A stretch of DNA of 64,000 bases from NCBI GenBank assembly GCA_039696685.1, contig CP155565.1, positions 62,001-126,000 on the forward strand, given 5' to 3'. A model generated the notes under the pieces. The model was not told the DNA's origin. It searched no databases and saw only the letters and a list, made by a program, of their open reading frames with translations. Shown in pieces: positions 27,619 through 37,017 of the stretch. Position 1 is the first letter of the stretch; each line of letters starts with the position of its first letter. The position numbers were made by a program, and so were the translations under genes. The stretch is from Vibrio sp. CDRSL-10 TSBA. GTDB lineage: Bacteria > Pseudomonadota > Gammaproteobacteria > Enterobacterales > Vibrionaceae.

Positions 27619-28325
27619 CCCAGATCAATAGCGGCTTGCAACTCCTGACGTGCTTGCTGTTCACTGATTGGCGAAACGCGTTTTTCAACATCCATCAACA
27701 GAAACGAAGTATTGTTGTTTTTGTTGTCCTGCACGCCTTGCTCGACCACCACCAGGTTGGAATAGACTTTCTCCAGTACACAGGCGCCAATCGCTGCGGT
27801 GCCATTGGGCATATCACCGTTCGACACGCGCTGTGCTGCCACTGCAGTACCTTCCGGCACGGAGAGTTCTTTTACACCCAAACTCTGTTTCCAGCTGTTG
27901 ATCTGCTTGAGCGCCGCAGGATGGGAAGCAATTAGCGTAATCGGGTGCTTGGACTCCACATCAGCACGGTTCATCAGCACGCACATTTCAATCGGTGTGG
28001 TAATGAAGGCTTTGACGTCCACCAGTTTGTATTGCTGTAACGCTTCCACCGTCGCCTGAACCAGGTGTCCATCAATGGTTGAGTTTTCAACGGCACTGAA
28101 AGCGAGAGAATTGTGCAGATCAGCCTGCATAAAAGTGTTGAGCGGTGTACCGGAAAAGTCGACATCCGCTTTTAAACTGGGTTTTTGTTCAAACAGTTTG
28201 CTGATCGCTGCATCGTTAAAGCTGCCTTTGGATGCCTGCACGTAGATATGGTCACTGCTGGCAGCAAAGGTTCCCGATGCGAATAGTGCTGTTCCTGCTA
28301 ACAGCATGGTAGCCAATCGTTTCAC
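27606..28325 (-). CDS. Exported prephenate-dehydratase-like protein
   Basis: 239 residues with a signal peptide (MKRLATMLLAGTALFASGTFA). The mature part follows the prephenate dehydratase domain: SKGSFNDAAI at its start, AVENSTIDGHL (residues 78-88) for the PDT 'VENS' loop, IASHPAALKQINSW, a GTAVAAQRV helix and AAIGACVLEKVYSNLVVV, then QDNKNNNTSFLLMD. The catalytic TRF motif reads T206-S207-F208, so the arginine is lost. It may therefore bind a chorismate-derived or aromatic ligand instead of catalysing. It diverges from an XRE regulator. Confidence 0.65.
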   Translation of the reverse strand: MKRLATMLLAGTALFASGTFAASSDHIYVQASKGSFNDAAISKLFEQKPSLKADVDFSGTPLNTFMQADLHNSLAFSAVENSTIDGHLVQATVEALQQYKLVDVKAFITTPIEMCVLMNRADVESKHPITLIASHPAALKQINSWKQSLGVKELSVPEGTAVAAQRVSNGDMPNGTAAIGACVLEKVYSNLVVVEQGVQDNKNNNTSFLLMDVEKRVSPISEQQARQELQAAIDLGQKL

Positions 28326-28500
28326 GACAATTCTCCTTATTATGGTGTGAAACCATTAGCTTATTATTTAATCCCGGCAACGAGAAGCCTCCGGCGAAGG
28401 TTTTTTTACAAAGCCCGATCTGGCTTCACATTAGCCTGTTGCTTGGCAGACGAATGTGTTAAAAAGTGCAGGGTTTTGAATAAATATTTGGTTTGTTGGT

Positions 28501-29349
28501 ATGGAATTGCAAAATATCGCCGTCAATCTTCGTCTTCTATGCAGTTATGTCGGTAATGTCACTGAGTGCAGTCGTAAAATCGGCATCAACCGGCAGCAGT
28601 TTTCCAAATACCTCAACGGCTACAGTCAGCCTTCTATGCAGAGTTTGCGAAAAATCTGCGATTACTTTGGTGTCGACAGTGATGAAATTTATCTTGAACC
28701 GAAGTTATTCAAAAAGCTGTTATCAACCCAGCCGATAACGCCTCAACCGCTGCGCCTGGTGGATGACTCGCCGCAGAGCCAGCGTTATAGCCGGCAACTA
28801 CAAGGCATGATGGAACATTCCGCGCAGGGGCTGGAGCGTTATCTGGGCGATTATTATTACTACTATATGACCCCGTCTTATCCCGGTCATATCAGCAAAA
28901 GTTTTGCCCGCCTGACTATGAAAAATGGTATTGGCTATTCGCATTTCTACGAGCGGGTCGAATCCGGTCAGGCGATGCAGGAGCATTGTGATATCGGTAA
29001 ATTTGTGGGTGTGGTTTTTCTGCTTGGCGAACGTTTGCAGATCGTGGATTACAGCGTGCATTGTCAGCGTGCGGTTTCCCAGACGATTTTGTATGGTGCA
29101 ACCCGCGGCAGTGTCCATTTGCTCTCTGGCCTGACCATGGGGATTCAGGGGCGCAATTCACGTATCCCGTTTACTTCACGGGTCGTTTTTGAAAAGTTAA
29201 GCAGCGAGCAGTCGCTGAAACAAAAATTGCGCGGAGTGAGCCTGGAGCGTATTGATGATAACAACATATCACCTGCGGTTTTATCGCGCCTGACCGCCTC
29301 CGGTAGTCTCGATGATCCACATATTTTTACTGCGGCAGAAAACTGCTGA
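28501..29349 (+). CDS. XRE-family regulator with unknown C-terminal domain
   Basis: 282 residues. The helix-turn-helix spans about residues 18-60 (ECSRKIGINRQQFSKYLNGY, SQPSMQSLRKICDYFGV). The remaining 200 residues (YLGDYYYYYMTPSYPGHISK; YSHFYERVESGQAMQEHCDI) form a ligand- or protein-binding region found in similar proteobacterial regulators; I do not recognise its name. It diverges from the exported PDT-like gene across 175 bp and is the likely local regulator. Confidence 0.75.
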   Translation: MELQNIAVNLRLLCSYVGNVTECSRKIGINRQQFSKYLNGYSQPSMQSLRKICDYFGVDSDEIYLEPKLFKKLLSTQPITPQPLRLVDDSPQSQRYSRQLQGMMEHSAQGLERYLGDYYYYYMTPSYPGHISKSFARLTMKNGIGYSHFYERVESGQAMQEHCDIGKFVGVVFLLGERLQIVDYSVHCQRAVSQTILYGATRGSVHLLSGLTMGIQGRNSRIPFTSRVVFEKLSSEQSLKQKLRGVSLERIDDNNISPAVLSRLTASGSLDDPHIFTAAENC

Positions 29350-29434
29350 AGGGATGGGTAAGCTGCTGCATCAGCGCTGTTGATAAAATTTTCATGATCA
29401 AAAGATACTGTTTACAGCAGCTTGCTTTAACCGG

Positions 29435-30545
29435 TTAAGGTGCCAGCAGATAGCCGCTGCGAATCACCTTCTCTCCGGCCACATTACCAACCAGCATGCC
29501 GGCCGTCGCCATACGACGATTCGTGCGTGAGTAGACTCTTCCTGCCTGGCTGACCCGGATGGGTTCTACTTTATCGCTGACAGGGTCAATCACTTCGGCA
29601 AACAGGTCACCGGCCTGCAGCCAGTCACCCGGCTGCGCGTGCAGCACCAATAATCCGCCCATCGGGGTCGTCAGAGTCTCAACAGCAGCTAAGTCACTGC
29701 TTGGCGCCTTGCAGTCCGGCATCATGGTATCGCCGCTGATGATATCCAGGGTATGCAGATACTGGATGATAGCGTTGGCATCTTTTTCTGCATATGTGTC
29801 ATTCACATCAGCCTGGCCGCGCAGCTCAATGGTGGCGCCGAGGCAGCCCTGAGGGATTTTCTCACCGAATTCAGCCTGCAGGCGTTGCCAGACCATATCC
29901 ACGCTGCAATCAAACGGGCTGCCACCGGTCTCATTCGCCAGCATATTGATTTGTGAGCCCAGAGCCCGCGCCAGCGGCTCGATGCCCGGCCAAGAATAAT
30001 AGGTGCTGTAGGTGTGCAGAATCGCCTCAAAATCGCAATGTAGATCGAGTATCACATCCGCATCATGGCTGAGTAGTTGCAGTGCCTGATGATGTGACTG
30101 ATATTCGGTTCTGACGGTTTGAGCAAGCAGTGCTTCTCTCATCGCGGCGCGAATCAGTTGCTGGTTAAGCTGCGTATCGTCACTGAGCTGCTCTGCGACT
30201 GCGGCGCGCACTTCACTGTAGGTATCGTAGTAATTGCGATTGAAGTTATCGCCATTTTCCAGTTCATAACGGCCGAGGTGGATATCCATGATGTGCTGGT
30301 TTTGGCCAATCGGGTTGGCAACCGGCACCAATACCACTTCTCCCAACAGCAAACCATGCTGTTCGAGCTCGAGTAATTGCTGCTTCAGTTTCCAGCTGAC
30401 CAGCATGCCGGGTAATTCGTCAGCGTGCAGAGAGGACTGAATATAGACTTTCTTTCCGGCATCTTGTGGCCCGAAATGAAAGCTGTCGATACAGCGCTGC
30501 GTGCCGGGAAACCGGAGCGATTAAAGGGGTCTGAATATGTTTCAT
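29435..30545 (-). CDS. Succinylglutamate desuccinylase/aspartoacylase family protein (frameshifted)
   Basis: About 369 residues after repair. The first zinc motif is QSSLHADELPGM (H, E) and the later His lies in DVILDLHCDFEAIL; a C-terminal beta domain (TPMGGLLVLHAQPGDWLQAG) resembles biotinyl/barrel-sandwich folds. From ATG 30545 the protein reads MKHIQTPLIAP and breaks at GAAAC 30508-30512; removing one base gives PVPGTQRCIDSFHFGPQD. Such enzymes cleave N-acyl amino acids. An amino-acid binding protein gene lies just upstream on the same strand, so uptake and deacylation of an N-acyl or amino compound is plausible. Confidence 0.82.
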
Positions 30546-30593
30546 AGTGAGCCTGTCGGGTAAAGCCAATGACAACAAAGGTCACGCGGTTAA

Positions 30594-30625
30594 TAAAACA
30601 AAGACAGCCGGAGTGGCTGCCTTTT
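30594..30625 (-). terminator. Terminator after the amino-acid binding protein gene
   Basis: On the minus strand GGCAGCC and GGCTGTC pair (one G-U) over ACTCC, followed by TTTGTTTTA. Confidence 0.6.
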
Positions 30626-30684
30626 CATGATGAAATTGACACTCATGTTATCGACAGTCGCCTGATGAGTATCAGTAAACTGGG

Positions 30685-31455
30685 TTAGCGATGATAAAGC
30701 TGCAGATCACCAAAGTATTGGCGCTGGATACGGTCATAAGTGCCATTGGCGTGGATTTTTTCCAAACCTTCATTCAGCTGCTGAGTTAGCTTGCTGTCGT
30801 TTTTACGTACTGCAATGGCAGTATCTGCCGGCAGCAGTTCATCTTCAATCTGCAGGTTGGTGAAGCTCGCCTTGTTGCCACGATCAATAAAGTTAAACTG
30901 AGCCTGGATCATATCCTGAAAAGACGCATCGATACGGCCGCTGAGCAGATCCGCATACACCTGGTCCTGATCCTGGTAGGTTTTAACCTGAATACCGTGC
31001 TGCTCAAAACGCTGACGGACAAACTCTTCCTGCATTGAGCCCATCTGAACACCAACAACCTTGCCTTGCAGCGATTGTGGATTGGCGGCTAGTCCTTCTT
31101 CAGTGCGGCTTAGCATCGAAGAGTAACCACTCCACACGACGTTGGTAAAATTCACCTGGCGGCTGCGCTGCTCAGTAACCCCTAAAGAAGAGAATACTGC
31201 ATCAATCTTGCGTGACTTCAGGCTGACGATAAGGCCATCAAAGTTAGACGGTACCCATTGGCATGTTCTGCCGATTTCGGCACAAATCGCGTTACCGAGG
31301 TCAATCTCGAAACCGGTCAGAGAGCCGTCCGGATTGGTGGACTCAAACGGAGGAAAGGTGGCATCGACGCCGATACGCAGCGGCGGCCCCCCAGCTTGTG
31401 TGGTGGCCGCAAACAGAGTCGAACAAAGCAGAATAAGTGAGCTGATGTATCGCAT
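30685..31455 (-). CDS. Periplasmic amino-acid-binding protein of an ABC transporter
   Basis: 256 residues from ATG 31455: signal peptide (MRYISSLILLCSTLFAATTQA), then the family-3 solute-binding signature (FESTNPDGSLTGFEIDLGNA), with DAVFSSLGVTEQRSRQVNFT and LQGKVVGVQMGSMQEEFV. This resembles Lys/Arg/Ornithine or Gln binders. No permease or ATPase gene is adjacent, so it may use a transporter encoded elsewhere. It diverges from the diguanylate cyclase gene. Confidence 0.82.
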   Translation of the reverse strand: MRYISSLILLCSTLFAATTQAGGPPLRIGVDATFPPFESTNPDGSLTGFEIDLGNAICAEIGRTCQWVPSNFDGLIVSLKSRKIDAVFSSLGVTEQRSRQVNFTNVVWSGYSSMLSRTEEGLAANPQSLQGKVVGVQMGSMQEEFVRQRFEQHGIQVKTYQDQDQVYADLLSGRIDASFQDMIQAQFNFIDRGNKASFTNLQIEDELLPADTAIAVRKNDSKLTQQLNEGLEKIHANGTYDRIQRQYFGDLQLYHR

Positions 31456-31538
31456 GATTTCTTCCGTGATAAAAAGGGTTAAAAAAAGTGTTTGATCACT
31501 GTATCGGTCACGGTACGGGAAGTCTACGTCAGGCGGAC

Positions 31539-31552
31539 TGCAGCGCGCTGCA
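31539..31552. promoter_or_regulatory. 14-bp perfect palindrome in a divergent promoter region
   Basis: TGCAGCGCGCTGCA between the binding-protein gene and the diguanylate cyclase gene; candidate operator. Confidence 0.4.
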
Positions 31553-31725
31553 CAACGATGCTCAGGAGCATCAACTCGCATCACCTTCAAAATAAGCCGC
31601 GGCACGGTAAACGATCTTTCTCCCGCGCGATGAATTGTCTCTGTCCGGGATGTGGTTGACACGAAATTTGTGGCAGACTAGAGGCTATTCATTGGTTATC
31701 AGTTACACGGTGCTAAGTGACGGCA

Positions 31726-32701
31726 ATGCCAGACAGTCAAGAACGCATTCAACAGCTCGAACGCCGGGTAGAAGAGCTCACCCGGCAGAGCGAGCGTTTA
31801 CAGGAAAAACTCAACGCGGCGCTGGATGGCACCGGGTTGTGTCTATGGGAACAGCAGGTTCCAACCGGTAAGCTGCGTATTTTTAATATGGAGTGGGGCC
31901 AGATGCTCGGCTTTCAGCCCAATGAGCTGGAAGCGAATGTTGAGACCTGGAAAAGCAAACTGCATCCGGATGATTATGACCTGGCGGTCGGAGCGTTTGA
32001 GGACCATCTCTACGGACGTGCGGATACCTACCAGGTGGTGCACCGTATGCTGCACAAAGACGGCAGCCACAGCTGGGTTTCCGATCGCGGCCGGATTGTC
32101 GAGTATGCGGAAGATGGTTCGCCGCTGCGAATCATGGGTACTCACATTGATATCACCAATGAAAAACGCTATGAACTGGAACTGTCGCGCTTGGCCAGTC
32201 AGGATCCGCTGACAGGGCTGTTGAACCGCAATGCACTGCAGGATGAGTTTGAACAGCTGTGCGGACCAGCTCAATCCGGACCATGGTCACTGGTGTTTAT
32301 CGACCTGGATAATTTTAAGGCCGTCAATGATCATCTTGGTCATAAAGCGGGGGATAGTGTGCTGATGGTGGTGTCACAATGGCTGGCCCGCTGCGCGCCT
32401 GAACATTCTGTGGTGGCCCGTCTTGGCGGCGATGAGTTTGTGCTGCTGTGTCCGGCGCAGGATGAGGCTGCGCTTAACCAGTGTACCGATCAACTGCTGA
32501 CGCTGGTCAGTCAACCGATTCGTCTGGAGAAACGGTGCAGCGCAAATTGGTTTTAGTATCGGTATTTGTGAGTTCAGCGCCGGGCAGTACAGCTTTGATC
32601 AACTGTATGAGCTGGCTGATCGTGCCATGTACGCAGTGAAAAAATCCGGTAAAAACGGAGTGCAGCGTATTTACGCTACCGAGAAAGGCAATCGCCCGTA
32701 A
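31726..32701 (+). CDS. PAS-GGDEF diguanylate cyclase (frameshifted)
   Basis: About 324 residues after repair. An N-terminal coiled coil (ERIQQLERRVEELTRQSERL) leads into a PAS/PAC domain (GWGQMLGFQPNE-like text; YQVVHRMLHKDGSHSWVSDRG) and a GGDEF domain with the active motif ARLGGDEFVLL. The inhibitory RxxD site is not present before it. The frame breaks at GAAAC 32529-32533; dropping one A gives LENGAAQIGFSIGICEF. It should make cyclic di-GMP from two GTP. No membrane segment, so the sensor is cytoplasmic. Confidence 0.88.
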
Positions 32702-32750
32702 CTATTAATAGTGAACCAGTTTAATAGTTAACCATTAACCAGTACGGGCG
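32693..32750 (+). repeat. Tandem units within an inverted repeat at the cyclase gene end
   Basis: CGCCCGT (last codons, 32693-32699) and ACGGGCG (32744-32750) are inverse copies. Between them AATAGTGAACCAGTTT and AATAGTTAACCATT repeat. It may fold as a terminator-like structure. Confidence 0.5.
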
Positions 32751-32791
32751 TTAGAGTGCTGAGGATAAAGCGATTTACTTTATCCTTGGCA

Positions 32792-33778
32792 TCAGTGCTG
32801 TAACCATTGTGCCAGTTCTTTGGCGTAGTAAGTCACAATCACGCTGGCACCCGCACGCTTAAAACCAACCATGGTTTCCAGTACGGCGCGCTGCTCTTCA
32901 ATCAAACCAGCCTGCGCGGCATTTTTCAGCATCGCGTACTCACCGCTGACCTGATACACCGCCAGCGGCAGGCGAGTGTTATCGCTCAGTGATTTCAGTA
33001 CATCCAGATATGGTGTGCCTGGTTTGACCATCAGGATATCGGCACCTTCGTCTTCATCCAGCGCCGCTTCGAGCAGAGCCTGACGACCATTGTGCGGATC
33101 GGCCTGATAGGTATTGCGATCGCCTTCCAGTTCACAATCCACCGCGGAGCGGAACGGGCCGTAAAACGCCGAGGCAAATTTAATCGCGTGCGCCATGATG
33201 CTGACATTCGGATAACCGGCAGCGTCCAGGCCCTGGCGAATTGCGCCCACCTGGCCGTCCATCATCGCGGAAGGGGCCAGCATATCGGCGCCGGCTTTCG
33301 CCGCGGCAACAGACTGTTTGACCAGGTTCGTCACGGTCAGATCGTTATCGACATAGCCGTCGTGCACTACGCCGCAATGGCCGTGCGTAGTGTATTCACA
33401 AAAACAGATGTCCGGGATCACAATCATATCCGGACAGGCTTCCTTAATCGTGCGAATCATCCGGGTCAGCAGGCCATTGTTATGCCAGGTATCTGAGCCG
33501 CATTCGTCTTTATGTTTCGAGATGCCAAAGGGCATCACGTAACGAATACCCAGTTGGTATAACTCGTTCACTTCACGTGCGATGTCAGATTCCGGAATAC
33601 GATTGACGCCCGGCAGTGACGGAATCGCAACCGGAGCATCGATGCCTTCTTCAATAAAAATCGGCTGGATAAAATCACTGACCGAGAGCTGAGTTTCCTG
33701 CACCATCTGGCGAATATGGGTATGCGCTCGTAAACGACGTGGGCGCTTTACGGGCGCGACAAGAGATGGGTTTTCCAT
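32792..33778 (-). CDS. hemB: Porphobilinogen synthase (delta-aminolevulinate dehydratase)
   Basis: 328 residues from ATG 33778. It joins two aminolevulinate molecules into porphobilinogen in heme synthesis. The zinc-type metal loop is CFCEYTTHGHCGVV (three Cys). The active-site lysines are in HAIKFASAFYGPFR and LMVKPGTPYLD. ISKHKDECGSDTWH and YQVSGEYAMLKNAA are further family marks. An upstream in-frame ATG exists at 33862 but adds an unrelated tail. Confidence 0.95.
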   Translation of the reverse strand: MENPSLVAPVKRPRRLRAHTHIRQMVQETQLSVSDFIQPIFIEEGIDAPVAIPSLPGVNRIPESDIAREVNELYQLGIRYVMPFGISKHKDECGSDTWHNNGLLTRMIRTIKEACPDMIVIPDICFCEYTTHGHCGVVHDGYVDNDLTVTNLVKQSVAAAKAGADMLAPSAMMDGQVGAIRQGLDAAGYPNVSIMAHAIKFASAFYGPFRSAVDCELEGDRNTYQADPHNGRQALLEAALDEDEGADILMVKPGTPYLDVLKSLSDNTRLPLAVYQVSGEYAMLKNAAQAGLIEEQRAVLETMVGFKRAGASVIVTYYAKELAQWLQH

Positions 33779-34117
33779 TCGGGACACCTTAGTAATGAGT
33801 CTGTGCTTGCCGGTTTGGCCGGGCCGATGTCCGTATTCAGCGCCTGGGGAATGGGTCTTCATGACGCCTGAGTCTCGGCAAGCAGCTTAGATTGAGCGCT
33901 GTATCGCCATGATGGCGCGTTCGGAAATGAATTGGTAGCTTTATATCAAAATCAAATAAGTGGTTGGTTATTATCAGAACAGTTAATTAATTACCGCTCA
34001 AATAGATGTAGCCGGTATGTCGTGAACCGCTGTGCAGGCGTCGTGCCGGGAATACCGGAGCTATGACTTCCTACTTAGAGTGAAAGTTGAGGATTCATTT
34101 TGAGAAGGAAATCAACA
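33779..34117. other. Divergent promoter region, hemB / TRAP operon
   Basis: 339 bp. It has a small CGCCATGATGGCG dyad near 33906 and an AT-rich block around 33935-33995. I see no gene. Confidence 0.5.
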
Positions 34118-35132
34118 ATGTTACTTAAAAGAAACACCACATTCATGAAAAAGCTGACCTCGGTGGCCATGCTGTCCGCGTTATCAATGTCCATGCCATC
34201 ACTGGCTAATGCTCAGGTTAAACTCGATTTTTCCAACGAGTACAACACGCAGTCGATTCACGCTCAGGGCGACATGTACTTCATTGAGCAGGTCAAGGAA
34301 ACTGACCAAAGGTGAAGTCAACATTACCCTGCATACCGGCGGATCTCTGGGCTTTAAGTCGGTCGATCACTTCTATGCCGTTGCTGATGGCGCGGTACCG
34401 CTGGCCGATACTCTGGCAGGCAGTATGGCGGGGATTGACCCGATTTTCCTGCTGTCTTCATTGCCGTTTGTGGTTAAGAGCGAGGATGACGCAGAAAAGC
34501 TGTATCACATCGCCAAGCCATACTATGAGCAAGTGTTTGCCGACAATAATGAAATTCTGTTGTACGCCTCACCATGGCCGGCCAGTGGTATCTGGTCCAA
34601 ACATGCGGTCAACAGTGACAGTAGCTTAAGCGGCCTGAAAATCCGCACTTATGATAAGAACGGCACCCTGACATTTAAAACTGCAGGCGCCGCCCCGGTT
34701 AACCTGTCATGGGCCGATGTGGTGCCACAGCTATCGACCGGCGGTATCGAAGCGGTACTGACTTCGGCAGATGCGGGCGCAAGTGGCCGTTTCTGGGAAA
34801 ACCTCAACTCTTACAGTGCGATCCAGTATGCGATTCCGCTCAATATGGTGCATATGAATCGTGACGAGTTTGATGCGCTGAGCGATGAGCAGCAGCAGGC
34901 GATCATGCAGGCGGCGCGCAACACCGACCAACATAACTGGCAAACTGTCCGTACCCGCGTACAAAACAACTACGCTGAATTACGTGCCAATAATGTCACT
35001 ATTCTCGAAGAGTTACCGGCTGATTTTATTCAACGGTTGCAGCAGGCGGCTCAACCGGCGTTGAAAGATTGGCTGGAAGAGACCGGTGAGCGCGGCAAAA
35101 CCATCATGGACAAGTTTGCGCAGAGCAAATAG
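34118..35132 (+). CDS. dctP: TRAP transporter substrate-binding protein, DctP family (frameshifted)
   Basis: About 337 residues after repair. ATG 34118 follows AGAAGGA; the signal peptide is in MKKLTSVAMLSALSMSMPSLANA. The frame breaks at GAAAC 34298-34302; removing one A gives VKELTKGEVNITLHTGGSLG. The DctP core is seen in DIFLL-type text (IDPIFLLSSLPFVVKS), GLKIRTYDKNGTLTFKTAGA with the conserved Arg, and LSTGGIEAVLTSA. It captures an organic acid in the periplasm; the ligand is unknown. First of three TRAP genes. Confidence 0.87.
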
Positions 35133-35140
35133 GGGCGCCG

Positions 35141-35650
35141 ATGAAGACACTGATAAGTTTTTCCCATGCGCTGAACCGACTGTGCGGAGGATTGGCGATA
35201 GCGCTGATCCTGTACATGTTCGTGCATATTATTGTTGAGATTGGCTTGCGCTTTTTTGGTATGTCGACCTTTGTGCTGGATGAGTTCGTCGGCTATGCCG
35301 TTGCGGCTTCCACTTTCTTTGCTCTCGGCTACAGCCTGGAGCGGGATGGTCTGATCCGGGTCAATGTGTTGCTGGACAGAATTGCGGAATCGAAGCGCTG
35401 GATACTGGATTTGTTTGCCTCGCTGCTGGCCAGCGCATTCTTTCTCTGGGTCGGTTATTACTGGTGGTTAACCGTCGCGCGCAGTTTTGTGCGCGGCACC
35501 ACCAGTCAGTCTCTGGCGGAGACGCCGCTGTGGATTCCACAGGGATTGGTGCTGGTCGGGATGGGTATGTTGTGCCTGACGCTGATCGTGCGGATTGTGG
35601 CCCTTGTCTGTTATCAGCAGGCGCCGAAACCTGTCACGCAAGGAGCCTGA
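35141..35650 (+). CDS. dctQ: TRAP transporter small permease, DctQ family
   Basis: 169 residues with four membrane segments. The DEFVGYAVAASTFFALGYSL block and SQSLAETPLWIPQGLVLVG are typical of DctQ. It forms the membrane complex with DctM. It starts 8 bp after dctP and ends immediately before dctM. Confidence 0.88.
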   Translation: MKTLISFSHALNRLCGGLAIALILYMFVHIIVEIGLRFFGMSTFVLDEFVGYAVAASTFFALGYSLERDGLIRVNVLLDRIAESKRWILDLFASLLASAFFLWVGYYWWLTVARSFVRGTTSQSLAETPLWIPQGLVLVGMGMLCLTLIVRIVALVCYQQAPKPVTQGA

Positions 35651-35651
35651 T

Positions 35652-36951
35652 ATGGATATGTTATTTATTGCGCTCGGCGTGCTGGCGCTGCTGTTTGTGG
35701 TGTTGGGCAGCGGCATCTGGGTATTTGCCGGTCTGGCGGTGGTGTCGTTCGGCTCTCTGGTCCTGTTTGGCGATATGTCGCCGCAGCGGGTCGGCAGTAT
35801 CCTGAGCCGGATTCTGTTCCGTGCCGGTAACTCCTGGGAATTAGCAGCGATCCCGCTGTTTATTCTGATGGGGGAGCTGATTTTCCGCTCAGATATTTCT
35901 GACCGCCTGTTTAAGGGCCTGGAGCCCTGGACCCGGTTGATCCCGGGCGGCATTCTGCATACCAACGTCTTTGGTTGTGCCATGTTTGCTGCAGTGAGCG
36001 GTTCCAGCTCGGCGACTACGGCTACGATTGGTAAAATCACCACCACTGAGTTGCAAAAGCGTGGCTACGATCGCCAGTTGTCGATCGGCTCACTGGCGGG
36101 GGCCGGCAGTTTGGGGTTACTGATTCCGCCATCGATTGTGATGATTGTGTACGGTATTCAGGCCGAAGTGTCGATCAGTAAGCTGTTTATGGCGGGCATT
36201 CTGCCCGGTATTCTGATTGCCATGCTCTATTCCGGTTATCTGATGCTGCGTACCTGGATGTCACCAGAAACTGGTGCCGCAGGAGCAAAGCAGTGATATT
36301 ACCAAGCTGCAGAGTGTGCGTTATCTCGCTCCAGTATTTCTGCTGATCTTTGTGGTGCTGGGGGCGATTTACACCGGGATTGCGACGCCGTCAGAAGCGG
36401 CTGCGGTTGGCGTACTGGCGACCTTGATTTTGCTGGTGTTTGAGAAACAGCTGAATATCGCGATGCTGAAACAAGCGCTGATTTCGACAGTACAAAGTTC
36501 GACCATGGTGTGCAGTATCATGGTCAGTGCAGCTTTGCTTTCTACCGCGATGGGCTATCTGCATCTGCCCTCTGAACTGGCCAAATGGATTGCCTCTATC
36601 GATCTGACACCGGTTCTGCTGCTGTGCGCATTGGCGCTGTTTTACATCATCCTGGGGCTGTTTCTGGACGGTATCTCGATTACGGTGATGAGCCTGCCAA
36701 TTACGCTGCCAATCATTGAACAGGCCGGCTTTGATCCACTCTGGTTCGGGGTCTTTCTGGTTATCATGGTCGAGCTGGGCCAGATCACACCACCGGTCGG
36801 CTTTAACCTGTTTGTGCTGCAAGGTCTGACCGGTGAGAAGATAGGTCGTATTGCCAGAGCTTCTCTGCCGTTTTTTGTACTGATGTGTCTGGCGGCGGCT
36901 ATTCTGTGCGCCGTCCCGCAACTGGCGCTCTGGTTACCCAGCCTGGCATAG
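35652..36951 (+). CDS. dctM: TRAP transporter large permease, DctM family (frameshifted)
   Basis: About 432 residues after repair, twelve or so membrane segments. Blocks: IPLFILMGELIFRSDISDRLF, GCAMFAAVSGSSSATTATIG, LIPPSIVMIVYG, GIATPSEAAAVGVLATL, ELGQITPPVGFNLFVLQGL. The frame breaks at GAAAC 36267-36271; removing one A gives SPELVPQEQSSD. It drives Na+-coupled uptake of the DctP ligand. It ends in the bidirectional terminator at 36961. Confidence 0.88.
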
Positions 36952-36960
36952 ACAACAATA

Positions 36961-36987
36961 AAAATGCCCTGCGTTTGCAGGGCATTT
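36961..36987. terminator. Bidirectional terminator between dctM and mgtE
   Basis: AAATGCCCTGC and GCAGGGCATTT pair over GTTT. Confidence 0.85.
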
Positions 36988-37017
36988 GAAACTGAATGGC
37001 TGGTGATTGAGGTCTGC

